From Hydractinia symbiolongicarpus (Eukaryota; Cnidaria; Hydrozoa; Anthoathecata; Hydractiniidae), in NCBI RefSeq assembly GCF_029227915.1, contig NC_079876.1, positions 11,160,001 to 11,224,000 on the forward strand: a stretch of 64,000 nucleotides of DNA. The letters are read 5' to 3'. Position 1 is the stretch's first letter. The number at the start of each line of letters is the position of its first letter. This document shows, piece by piece, positions 1-13,000 of the stretch. Below the pieces are notes generated by a model. The model did no database searches. It was not told the DNA's origin and was given only the letters and a program-made list of their open reading frames with translations. The position numbers were made by a program, and so were the translations under genes.

Positions 1-560
1 TACTATGCACGTGTTAAGGTACCCAGGATATATGAAACACGCATTACCCAAATTGATGTAAAATAAAACTATGTAAGATAAATTTGTTATCGAATAGTAT
101 TTCGACTTACCGACTCTCAAGGCTCAGAAGAACAAACAGAAAAACCACAACCTTCACAATCTCTACAGTAATAAGGTCTAGTTCCGAATTTGTACCAAAA
201 AGGTTTTTACTTTTCTTGTCTGTTGTATGAGAACAATTTCATTTTAAAGCACAGTTATTATTTACCCAGGATAGCCTTTTCAGTTTCTAATAATGCTAAA
301 TGTGCTATTTTGCTTTTAAAGCTCTAATTTGAGCTATGAAAAACATTTAAGCACAATAGCTGCTTGTTTAAACCTATTCGGTCCGGGTTTTTTTTTAATA
401 ACTCTTTAATGTTATGTTGCATGGCTAGAATACTTATTGAGTTTCAATATTTATCTATTAGACACCTGCATGCAAATTTTGTCATGATAATTTGATATTC
501 TATCTGAATATCCTTATTTGAAAAGCATAGAACTATTATAAAATTTTGAATAACGTCATA
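1..560. other. gene-free AT-rich stretch
   Basis: No open frame with recognisable protein similarity and no RNA gene seen on either strand. Confidence 0.5.
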
Positions 561-569
561 ATTATTACA

Positions 570-1290
570 AACTAGTCGATAAGGCCCGTGGAAAAATCCA
601 CTGAGGCAGGATAAAAATTTTGATGACGTCAGCAACCTACCATTAATAATTTAGAAGTTTTGTTTTCACGTTGCATCTATCGTGTAGAGATTAAAGCGCT
701 GATCAAGAAAAGGTATATGATCATGTGCTTTTGATATGAGCAGTTAATGAGATATAAGGAGAGTTTTAAAAATTTAAATTAGCAATGGCCTCATCAAGAT
801 CGAAAAAATTTTTTTTATAAATTTGTATACCTATTGCCTTCATCGTATAGATCTTGAAACGCTGATCAAAAAAATGTATAGGATTAAGTACTTTTGACAA
901 ACGGTTGCAGAGATATCAAGGTTTAAAGGTTTTTTGATGACGTCATCAACCCGTCCGGATTCGGGGACCCAGGTTTGGAAAACTCACACAAATTGGTCCT
1001 AGGTTTTCTCTAGTTACCTACGCAGTGAAAAATCATTGACGTCACCACCTCACTTCCAAGTTATTTGGCCTCTAAGTTTTAGGTGCACTGTAATGGCTTC
1101 ATTAATTTAATATAGGATATTGACGGTAAAGTAGTGTTATTGACGTCGCGCCGTAACGTCAGAAAATTTAACATATTAGACATAAGTTTTTCGGCAACAT
1201 CAAAGGAAAATGAAGACATCCACTTTGCCTGTTACAAACAGAGACAGTCTCTGTATTATTATAAGAGACTAGCTACGCCTTTTCTTTTTT
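570..1290 (+). repeat. interspersed repeat, copy 1 (ACTAGTCG-headed)
   Basis: Starts with ACTAGTCGATAAGG, shares its head and body with the copy at 1429-2187, and its body with the inverted copy near 63.6-63.9 kb. It contains two related half-modules, each with a GCTGATCAAGAAAA-like core and an AGAGATAT box. Perfect TGACGTCA palindromes lie at 624-631, 938-945 and 1037-1044. No coding capacity is seen, so it is a non-autonomous element of unknown class. Confidence 0.7.
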
Positions 1291-1428
1291 CCTTATATCA
1301 GAATATAAGATAAAGCTAGCTAGCTTTCATCAGTCAAAAATGTACAAAATAGTACATAAAGCTATACACCGTTTATTAGCTTGGTATTAAAGAGCATGTC
1401 ATGAAAAAAACAAGCTGTTTATTGATTA

Positions 1429-2114
1429 CTAGTCGATAAGGCCGGTGGAAAAATCCACTTAGGCAGAAGGACAATGGAAAAATAGGTTGTTTTGGATTTT
1501 TTGCTGACGTCAGCAGTGCAATTACAAAAATTTTTGGCGAAATTTAGTTTATTCGTTGCCTGTACTGTGCAGAGGTATAAACGCTGACTAAGAAAATGTA
1601 TATGATCATGTCTTTTTGATAAGCGGTTAATGAGATATAACGGTTTAAAAATTTTGCTGACGTCAACAATGGCCAGTCAAACCCCCCAAAATTTTTTTTT
1701 AAAAAATTTGTATACCTGCTGCTTTTATTATATACGTCTTGAAACGCTGATCAAGAAAATGTATAGGATCGCGTATTTTTGACAAACGGTTGCAGAGATA
1801 TTAGGGTTTGAAGGTTTTTTGGCGACGTCATCAACCCGTCCATTCCGAAACGGATTCGGGGACCTAAGTTTGGGAAACTTACCCAAAGTGGTCCCTAGTT
1901 ACCTACGCAGAAGATGACGTCAGTTATTTCCACTCGTTTCCAAGTTATTTAGCCTTAAATTTAAAAGTGCAATGCAGTGGCTACACTAATCTTAATATAC
2001 TTTCCTTTGGCGTCAATATTGCTCTAACGTCAAAGTTTGCTAATTTACAGAACAAATTTATAGACGATGTTTTATAGACTTTATTAAAGAAATTTTATCC
2101 ACTTTGCAAAAGTC

Positions 2115-2163
<49 letters not shown>

Positions 2164-2187
2164 ACTGGCGTATTATTATATAGATTA
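1429..2187 (+). repeat. interspersed repeat, copy 2 (ACTAGTCG-headed)
   Basis: Same order of blocks as copy 1: ACTAGTCGATAAGG head, two half-modules, GTGGTCCCTAG-like segment, then a tail that runs into a CAGA tetranucleotide tract. TGACGTCA occurs at 1505-1512, 1658-1665 and 1915-1922. A simple-repeat tail is usual for retroposed elements, but no Pol III boxes are evident. Confidence 0.7.
2115..2163. repeat. (CAGA)n microsatellite tail
   Basis: About twelve uninterrupted CAGA units at the 3' end of repeat copy 2. Copy 1 ends with only a short CAGAGACAG remnant at the equivalent place. Confidence 0.9.
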
Positions 2188-2189
2188 TA

Positions 2190-3780
2190 AAATTCAGGAA
2201 ATGTGTTTTAGCCGTTTTATTTCACGAGATACTTCCTCTTAATTTGCGAGCGTGGCAATCGACTAATTTGAAAAAATAATTTTTTATATGAAAAGTATAT
2301 TAAAGTTGAGGACGGACTCGTTACATTTTCGGACTCAAAATAATAATAAAAGTAACAAAATGATAAGAATAAAAATTAAGGAAAAAAGTAACGAAAAATT
2401 GCTCATTTTCTTTTAAAGCAGTACTTGTGCCGTGTAAAGCATTAGACACCAGCATGCAAAATGTTTAGGTCCCATATCTTTCAGAGACTTTGATATTGGC
2501 TATTACTCGAAACTACCCCTAAAAATCTCTTTGAAACCCTTTTAATGGGGAAAATATAATAACTCTTGTTAGGATTTTGTTTAGAACTTGAAACTTACAA
2601 CACAACTTTGTTTTATCAAGAAGAAACATTTTGCATGTTTTAGTCACGTAGTTAATCCGATTTATCGATTTTTTCGGGTAAAATTTTAAATTTTTACCCG
2701 AAAATCGGAAAAAACGGATTGTCGGGCAATATTTGGCAATTTTTGCATACGATCTATGTAAAAACCGGAAAATATGTTAGATAACTTTCATTTAGCTTTC
2801 AGAAACTTCAAACTGAATGTAAAAATTCGCTCTAGAACTAAAGTAATTGAATTTTAAGCAGGTGGTATTTTGAACAAATTTCAAGCTTTTGATTACGTCA
2901 CAGAAAAAGTGCTAATGCAAGCAAAAATTTATTGCTACCATTTTGTTCCTTTTGACATACTATAAGTGTGCCAAGTTTTATTTAATTTAGACAATCCTAT
3001 GAAAGGTTATTGAGGGGGAGGGGAAGAGGGAATCCCACCCGGTCATAATATGTTCGAAAACCCCGGACCGAATAGGGTTAAGCTTCGTTTTCAATGGTGA
3101 CTAATGCGAAATAACGTAATTAATTTTTGAACATTATTTCTTAGTTCAAAGTGGAAACATGTTTAGTTTGTGTTATTTCAAACTCAAAACTTCAAGTTTC
3201 ATGAAACAACGTGAACTTGACATCTAATTTTTTTGGTACTGTTCCTCTTTACTTTATGAAATAAAGAAACATCAAAGGAATACTGATATTTTTATGCAAA
3301 TATGAGTTGCAAAACATACAGTGTAAGAATTTTCGAGATAAATACGCTTTAGAAACACGTATTTAAGGTTTAAAAAAGAACATTTTATAATAAAAGTGAA
3401 TTTGTTTTTTTCATTGGCGGAACGTTAGCAGAAAGGATCGAATTACACTTTTATAGCCCCTGACATGACTTGATCATCGATTGAACCCACAATCTTCCGC
3501 ACTGGAGGCAAAAGCAACCACAAACCCACCATTTTATGGTGAACGCTCTGCCTCAAGGACACCAGTCGTTGAGGGTTAAGCATGTTTAATATTTTATTTA
3601 TAACTTCGTTTACTTTTAATCCCCAAACATACTAAGGTATACCAGGTAACAATGCTTTTGAGATATCAAGATTTAAATTTTGTGAAAAAAGGTCCCATTT
3701 ATTTTCCCATTTTTTATCTGTTGTAGGAGTTACAAGCTCTATAAGTTTTTCAAGAATACAAAAATAAAAAATATGACAAA
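2190..3780. other. intergenic, no gene seen
   Basis: AT-rich sequence with scattered short palindromes. Several TTTATT hexamers (AATAAA on the minus strand, for example near 3798, 3697 and 3595) could end the minus-strand gene that follows. Confidence 0.4.
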
Positions 3781-4031
3781 AATAGCCATTTTGATTCTTT
3801 ATTGATTCTTAGTACAAGTTTGATTGTATTTACTTCCAGTATACCACAATGACCGATTAAGCACCCAGTGCTTAATTAACCGCTCAATCTGAATAAACAC
3901 CGCTTTAACTTAGTGTCGAAAAGCACCTAATGCCCAAGTATGAATTCACTCTGATTGAGTGTCCATGGTCTTTGACTGTGGGGCTATTTAAGCTAGTGGG
4001 TAAGCTGTGAATTAATACAACAAGTAAATAG

Positions 4032-7000
4032 TCAAGTAATTCCAAGATGTTTCGAACACATTTCCAAAGAACGTGTAGTCTCAAAATGAGAATATTTATC
4101 AAATTCTGCATTACCTTGGTCATCAGCCTCTGCTTCCTTGTCTTTATTTTTTTCTTTGACTTCTCCTTCCTCTTTTTTTTTGCTTTTCCCTTCCTTTTTC
4201 TCTTTTTCTCGATCTTTCTCTTTCTTCTTTTTCCTAAGGAAATGCATTGCTGACTTTAAAAAAAATGAATCAAGTTATATAGGTTGAGAGGATTATCAAT
4301 GGTAAAAAATACTGCATGCACAAATTAAACAATAATTTTAAACATATGATCTGGCATTGTAAAAGCAGCATCAAATACTTCTACTTTTAAACACACCGAA
4401 ACGTAAGCACTCGTCAATGCTTTTGAAAACGTGCTACGAAATACCAGTGCTTTTTGTTTGTGAATGAGTAACTTTAGCTTATAACATAAAAAAAAATTTA
4501 TTCACCCTGATGCATTCTTTTAAGTTGGTATTGAGATAAGCTAAGTGATCAGCCTGCAAACAACTTTTCCTAACTACTTTTTTTATTATATCTGACACAT
4601 GTTTGTTACCATTATATTTCCATTATTCAAAAAAAAACGATGCACAAATAATTTTGAGTTAATATTTTTGCAGAATATAGGTATCAAATGTTGCAAATGT
4701 ATGGAATAAAAACATAAAAATAGAAAAAATACGTTTTATAATGATATATAACTATAATATAAGTGAATAGTAAGTGAGAATATTCATAGCATATTATAAA
4801 AAGATTGTTACATCATTTTCCATTTCACCTAATAAATCCACACCAAATCCTCTTAAAGTAATAAATTCTAAAAAATTCAATAGCAGATGGCTACTACAAA
4901 CAATATTCAGTTTGGATAGGTAGCGTGACAATTTATTTTAGGGTAACTTTTTACTTGTGATTTTTTTGCATATCTCTGTAAATAGCTAGCTAGCTATAAC
5001 TGTCCGCTGTAAAAGTCAGATTAAAGAAAACGTCAATATTTTAATTGTTAACTTGAGTGTCAACTACAAAATAATTTATATCTATTGTTAAAATTATATT
5101 TTTAGTATCTAGATCCAAATAAGTAGCTATCGAATTTTGACAGCCACGAAAACAACATTGGCTTCAGGATTTGGATTATAAAAAAAAAAATCTTAAATAA
5201 AAACTTTGAGTTGATTATTTTAACAAACATTTGTTTTTTTTTAATCGAATCTGCTTCCAAACATCTCGTAGCAAACGGCAGTAAACTCAACTTTAAATTG
5301 TGGAAATACAACAATTCTTTAACGTTTCAGTCTGTTTTTGCTTTGTTCAACTTTATTTCCAGTCAGGTGCGCACTTTTTGCCATGTTTTTATCCTCTTTA
5401 GAACAGAAATCAGTCCTGGCAAAACATTTTTATTAATTTAATTAAAAAATACGAATAATATTTAATAAGGTTTAACAGGCGGATCCACAATAATTTGAAG
5501 CTGCTGCTGCAGAATCGCTATGTAACTTATTTATGTTACTTTATTCTCTTGAAATCATTAAAGCAACCATGTAGAATCAACATTTATCTACATTTAGGTA
5601 ATGAAGTTTGACCAATTTAAATTTTTTTGTCCAATTGTAAAAGTCCAAAAAAAAACAAGAAGAGGAAGATCTTAATTATACAATTTGTATAACTTAGCCA
5701 TTTCAGAATTCACAAAACTAAAAATAGATAAAGAAACAACCAAGGTAACAAAGAATCCAATACACAAGCACGCAAGAACTATCATATTTTCAAGATAGGA
5801 ATTTCGCAAATTACATTTCTAGTCTATTTGGGAAAAATGGAACACAAGTATCTGTGATATTGCCAACATACAGTATTTCTTTATTAGATAATGAAGAAAT
5901 CGTAATTTAAACAAATTCTGACAACAACTTGTATCAAGTGACAAATAACAAGTCAGTGATCATATACATACTTGGAGGATGATCTATCAGGAGACTTGGA
6001 AGTTGATTTCCGGGATTTTCTTCTTGCAGGAGAACGAGATCTTGATTTTGATTTTTTTCTAAATGAATTTAATAAAAATGAAGTTCAAAAGAAGTTTAAA
6101 ATCTCTTTTTCAAGCAGTTCTTTTTGTGAAGTAAATTTACAAAAAGTAAAGATTTGACATCTGTTATAGATGCAGTTCTCCATGCAGGGCTTCCCAATCA
6201 AAAACACTTCATTCGTGAGAAATAAAAGTGTTTTCATACCTGGATCGTCTTCTAGGAGACCGCGATGAAGATTTGGAAACAGACTTTCGTTTTTTGCGTC
6301 GATCTCTAAATAGCAGTTATTTATAAATTTATTTATTTTCATTATCAACAGAAATTAATGGGTAGAAGTAAACACTGTCCTTCATAAGTTAAATACCTTA
6401 TTAAGGGCATTATACCTGACACCAGTAAATAAATTAACCAATGTTAGATATATTTTTGTTTGAACGATTTTAGGAAAACATTGGTGTAATAGAAATAAAT
6501 ACTGCATGTATTTATTTTTGTGAATGTGATGTGAAAGAAATATAAGCGGCTTCTAGAACAAAAATCTAACTTATAACTTACCTGGAACGAGATCTTGATT
6601 TTCGACGTTTTGGAGACCTGAAATAACAAATACCCGAGTTACAATTTTGTCTCTTTTTATAAAATTATTTTGTAGATACACATTATTCATTGCAGATCTT
6701 TAATTTTGTGTACTAAACCTATTGATTCTAACCCCACCTTATAGAAGATGTTAATTAGCTGTTAACAACTAATTTGAATAGTATGGGGCAATTTATAGCT
6801 CGGTAATTTGCCAAAGTTTTGTTATATTAGATTATAATTGATCGAGGGAATGGATTAACACCAAAGCTGGAAGATTTAAACAGGTTTTACTGAAGGTTTT
6901 GGAGGGTGTGGAAGTGAAGTGAACAAAGAATTGTTAAGGAAACTGATCAGCCAGAAAATGTAAAAAGTATAAAATTGCTTTGCTAAAAATTCTGTTCCAC

Positions 7001-10000
7001 GTAGCTTCCATATTTTAAGTCTGTTTAAGGTAACTTAAAAAGAAGTGAACAAAAAATTATGGAGGAAACTGATCAGACACAAATATGGAAAGTACAAACT
7101 TGCTTTCCCTAAAATTCTATTGTCATATATTAAAAGACTGGTAAAGGTAACTCAAAATGAAGTGAACAAAAAATTACTAAGCAAATTAATCAGCCACAAA
7201 CATATTAAAGAAACTGAAAAGTGTGAGTTTGCATTCATTATGGCACAGCGTGAATTTTTAGAGGAAGTATGAATTCATTCAAAACGTGCTGCAGTGTGTG
7301 GTGTGAAACAACCAAAAGTGTACAAAAACAAACAAAAAAGATCAAACCACTGGAAGTTAAAAAACTGTAATTTCAAGCACGGAAGATTTAAAAGAACGTA
7401 AATACCTTGAGCGAGATCTACTTCGACTTCGTCTACTGCTTCGTCTGGGAGATCTATAAAGAAGGGATATCATGAATCTGATGCTAAGATATTTCTTTAC
7501 TAGCAATTTTAGATTTGCAAATACCTGGTAACTATGTGAAATTTAATATAGTTAGTGCCATATTAATTCAATGCTAGAACCAATATTTTTAAATCAGATG
7601 AACTGATGTAATTTAAGTTTTGATGAATGACTTTAAAGTTGATTGATGTTTTATGTCACTCAATCGCCACACTCTGAGCAATAAATATCATTCATAAAAA
7701 CACCCTTTGCTAAGTCAGGATAAAGAAAATTAAACCAAAAATATAACACCAAGCATTATTATGTGAATAATTACAAAAATTTCTGGAAATATTATTAATG
7801 ACCATGATCAGATTTGAACAATAGGAAAATTTTTGAATATATGACATTTTCCTTTTTATTGTAAGCATTGGCCCTATTGTGCTTGCAGGCTAACACTCCC
7901 CCAAACTCCTTTAAGTTAGGTTAATTAGACAGAGAATGGTATACAACCAGAGGAAAACATAATAGATGAATTATCATAATACCCAGCCTTTGTTTTGTCC
8001 AAAGCCGCACTAAATGATAAAAACACAATGCAACAATTCACCAATGGTTGTAATTACGTCCATTCAAAAAAGTAAAATAACATTAAGTTAGTTTAAAAAT
8101 ACAGAAACTTACATCGAAATTAAATTTCCACAATGGAAAACAACATTTGGTTGGGAAACTATATGGATATGCATTTTTATTTCATTTTTTACTTAAATCT
8201 TTTATCATATCTTTTATAAGAAGTCTAGAAGTCAGTTGAACAATTCAGATATTTAAGTGACAGGAAAAACAACTACAACAAAATTTAAATACCTTGAACG
8301 AGATGGACTGCGACTTCGTCTACTACTGCGTCTTGGTGATCTGTGAAATAATAAACAATATCCAAAATTAGATGCTTACACAACAAATGTAAAATTACAT
8401 TTACCGATGTGTTGATTTTAACATTTTAGACATAAAATAAAAGTCCTTGTTCAATCAATCTGGCTTTTGGTACCTTCAATCATAAATAACAGCTAATATA
8501 AGCTGGTTTGTTGCACATGATACAACAATAAATAAGTTCTTAACAGTTACTGTCGCAGTTTCTATTAAGAGAACTATTTGGTCCAATGATTCTAATTACC
8601 ACCCAAGTTTTTTATCCACAAAGGTAAATAAAAACTCATTTTCTATTAAGATTTTCACAAAAAACAATAGATTTAAAAGGTACTCGTACAACACAGGGAC
8701 ACGTAATAGAGGAATTATTATAATACCCTGTTTTTGTTTTGTCCAAAGCTGCACTAAATGATAAAAAGAACAAGATACAAAAACTCACCTAATAAAATGT
8801 GGTTGTGTGAAGTGTTTTAAAAAAATATAATTATTAAGTATTATTAAATTTTGTTCATTGACAACACAGAAAGTTGCATTATCTTGGCAAAAAGTTAGGG
8901 TTAAAAAAATCTCCCTCTCTTTAGATTTAAGTTTGTTAATATATAAACAATAGTATATACTACCTTGAATAGCTTCTTCTTCGCCGCACTGGAGATCTAA
9001 AAATTAATAAAAAACAAATTTTGAATTGTTCAAACAACAGCAGGAGCACAAAAACCGAATAACAACTTGAAAACTGCATTAATAGGGATTTAGAACTTTT
9101 ACACTGTATAACGTGCTTTTCTATTCAAAGTCATGTATTATATTATTTTTCATTCAGGTGATCATGTCTAGAAACATGAAAATGGTCACGTTTGCTTTAA
9201 TTAAAGATCAAAAATAAAATATTAGCTTGGAGTATGTAAGTAAAGGTAAGTAAAAAATAATTTAAAGGCACAACAGATCGGGACTAATTGAAAACATATA
9301 TTTAAATATATATATAAACAAATAAAAAACATAGTGCCCTAGCTTCGTTAATACACAGGGACGTAGGGCAACTTATTTTTAGCCAATTACATTCTACATT
9401 TCTGCAATCATACCATTTTATAGCTTCAAAAATTATTCGTGCCACAGATCTGTCACAAGAGGCAGAACATACTGCAATAAGACTGCATGGTCCATTTAAT
9501 AAAGATCATAAAATTGTTGAAGTGGGGACTAATTTATGCAGAAATGAATCATGGCCTAAGAATGTATCTCAATTTACTGAACTAATATACATCAATAGAA
9601 AAATGATAGACTTAATACCTAGTACGGGACCTTCTACGCTTTGGAGATCTAGACCTAAAAAATATCAAAACATTGGACACCATAAATTCTTAACAACTAC
9701 AAGCGCTTAAAATAACGGACTGTCAACGGTCAATGACTGCCGAAATTTAGCATTTGACTATCAAGATACAAAAAAGGAACGGTAAAATTCACTGGCAGCT
9801 TATTGTGCCTTCCACGAGGAAAAATAAAGACGCTCCTAAAATTCACGCAACAAAAATAACACATAGTTCAACAAGAGTGTAGCTATATGGCAAAGCGTAA
9901 AGTGTATAACCGCTAAAACTCAAAGCGAATAAACAATTAACATTTACAACAAGCTTCAAAAAAAAGTTTCATATATCACTTGTGGGCAAATTAAATTGTG

Positions 10001-13000
10001 AAAAACACGTCAATTTTTACTTAATTATTATGCTGTTTTCCTCGCCAATGGTTAAATTTCATATGTTTAAGATTTCCACATTGCTTCTCAGACTTTTTTT
10101 TGATTCCCCCAAAATTGACTTGACCTGTCATTTTAAATTCTCAGCAGTCACGGTATTTTAAGCAATGAACTTCATACAGTTAATTCAAAAAGTAGAGTGG
10201 AAAATAGAAAAAACTGTCATTACATTTATCCTAAAGCAATGGTATAAGAAAGAAAAGAAATTTACACAATTCCTGTTTTCACGGGGATATTTGTTTTATT
10301 CACATTTTGCAAATCTATTAAAAATTGTAGTTAAAACTGCTTGTTGATCTAATTTGTTCTACATATCTTCAAAATAAATAAATATAATCAAACAATATGA
10401 ATAATGCAATGTGTAGAAACATTTTGAAATTGATCCTAAATACATCTGATCCAGACAGGTCAAGTACCTTGACTTGCGACGTCTAGAACGGGACCGAGAT
10501 CTGGATCGTCGGGTTCGGGATCGACTGCGTCTTCTTGTAGGCGATCTATAATTACCAGTGGAGTCGTTTGGAATCGACTTAACATCAAATAAACTAAAAT
10601 TATGAAAAAACTGTCCCCAAAAATCTTATTAAAAAAGAAAGAAAAAGTTGAGGAAGTGAGGTTGAGATGACAAAGTTTTTGTATCTTAAACAATATGGCA
10701 AAAACAATGAACTACAGAATCACATTTATAGGCAAAAATGTTTTTACTTATCTTATTTTACAACAAGATTCATATACAATCAATTCTATTTTTACAGTCT
10801 CTTTTAGAATGATAGTAATAGCAATCGATTATAAATTAATATAACACATTACAACTTGTCTTATTCCAAGTACTCATGTCAAATCTTTAGGATCGAATCT
10901 TCGTCCTCAGTTCCCCAATTTAAATTAACACAAATAAGAAAAAATGCATTTGGGAAAAAGTGATAGGAAAAGATTGAAAAATAACTTTAAAATATCATAC
11001 CTTGATCTTGTTTCACCTAAAAAAAGTAGTAAATATTTCTCAGTGAAAACTTTCATTTCATCATTTATTTCGGTTTTGTAAATAATAGTACGCACAATTG
11101 TTTGGGATTATAGCTGGCTAATTTTCATCATACCTAATTGGTACTGCAACAAAATGTAAACATGAAAATTCCTGTTTTAGTATTTCTGTGATATGTTAGA
11201 AATAAAATAAAATATGTATGTTATATATTTCCAACAAAATTACATCATCGATGGAGTGCTGTACGATTCAATGCCTGAGATATCTTAACCTACATCTCAG
11301 TAATGGTCGATCTAACAGCAAATAATACATATTGTTGTACTCGAGTTGAGTAATTCAAAAAAATGTTTTTACGGTACATATAATTAGAAAATACAAGGAT
11401 TACAGATTATTTATAGCACAACTTGAGCCTTACATTCCTCATTAGGAACTAAAGTTCTTCTAAAGAAAACAAATTATTGTTAATAAGAAAGAAACTACAA
11501 AAAACAACTTACGGTCGAAAGTGGGGCGTTTTACAACATCACGCATAGTTCTTATTGTAGATCTACCTGTTGCAATCCGTTCACTCTCGGGCTTCACAAC
11601 TGGGCTCTTCGCATGAGTTACTCTAAAAATAAACCATTGCATGAATTTTATTGCAAGAGGTTAAATTTTAGACTAGATAGATAAAGGTATAAAAACAATA
11701 ATAATTATTATACTTAAGAGAACGATTTCCAAATAAAACTCCATTATACTGCAGAGCAGTAGGTACAGATTCAACCATGGAAAATTCAATGAAGGCATAT
11801 CTAAAAAGAATTAATAACAATTTTTTACACAACTGTTACAGACTTCAATCAATACTTAAAAGCAGTTTTCTTTTCAGTCAGCCACTCAGTATAAAAGATG
11901 GTTTTTGTACCTTGAATTTTGCATAAGTTGAAGAAAAACTGGTACACAATTGGACTTAACAGAGTTCAGAATCCATATGAAATTAAAGTAGATGGCCCCA
12001 AAATAGGGCCATAAAATCTTAAACACTAATCAAAATCGAACAAAATTTTCTGAAAATTCTTAAAACCATAATGTCTTTAACATAAGTAAAATTTTGGGAA
12101 AACTTGTTTATCTCACTTATTTCAGTATTCCTGATTTCTACAGAAAATGACTTCCTAAACAATTTGTTTGTCAGAAAATTAATATGCATTAAACAAATTT
12201 TTGGTTGACAGAAAGGCAAAAACAACATACAGTACTGTCATAAGGTTTGTTAACATTGTGTTCGTGTAACGATTGTGGTGCATGCGAACCACAATGCCAT
12301 TGTGGTCTCCACGATTACCAAAAATTCCAACATTGCATCGTGGCCTCCATGCTAATATCATTATCTTCACAAAGGATCGTGTGTCCCATGATCATTTTCG
12401 AGAGATCCATGATTTCTTGTTATTGTATAGCAATTATAATTTAATTGTTTCTTTCAAAAAAATATGTTATGACAGTTAATTTGTTTATTTCAGCTTTTAT
12501 CCCATTCAACGAAGCATGTTTTTTGCTCTTGCTTGATATATTTCTACTATCCCGTTTTTATGATTGTTACACAATCTATGGCGATCTTTTCTCTTTCTGC
12601 GATCCCGTTTTTACTGTTTCTAAACGATGTGCAAAGATCTTTTCGCTTTCTACAATGCTGTTTCCATGATATTTAAACGTTCTACAGTGACCTTTTTGTT
12701 TGTGCTTTTTCATGAATTTTAAACAATCTACAGCAATATTTTTGCTTTCTACAATGCCGTTTTCCTATAAATCTATATCCTATAGATCTATAGCGATCTT
12801 TTAGCGTCTTACCATCCCGTTTTCACGATTTTTAAATGACCTGAGGCAATAGTCTGGCTTTCTACGATCTAAACGATCTACAACGATCTTTTCGCTTTCT
12901 ACAATCCTGTTTTTATAATTTTAAAACAACTTTTTGTCGTCGCTCAATTGACGAAGGATCAAAATCTAATATAACTACATCTACCAACAAATAAAAAAAA

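Noticed and set aside
4047-4253. Plus-strand Phe/Leu-rich frame that looks like a membrane protein
   Set aside because: Complement of the Lys/Glu-rich last SREK1 exon.
7045-7272. Plus-strand Lys-rich frame in an SREK1 intron
   Set aside because: Comes from the 118-bp tandem repeat; no homologue recognised.
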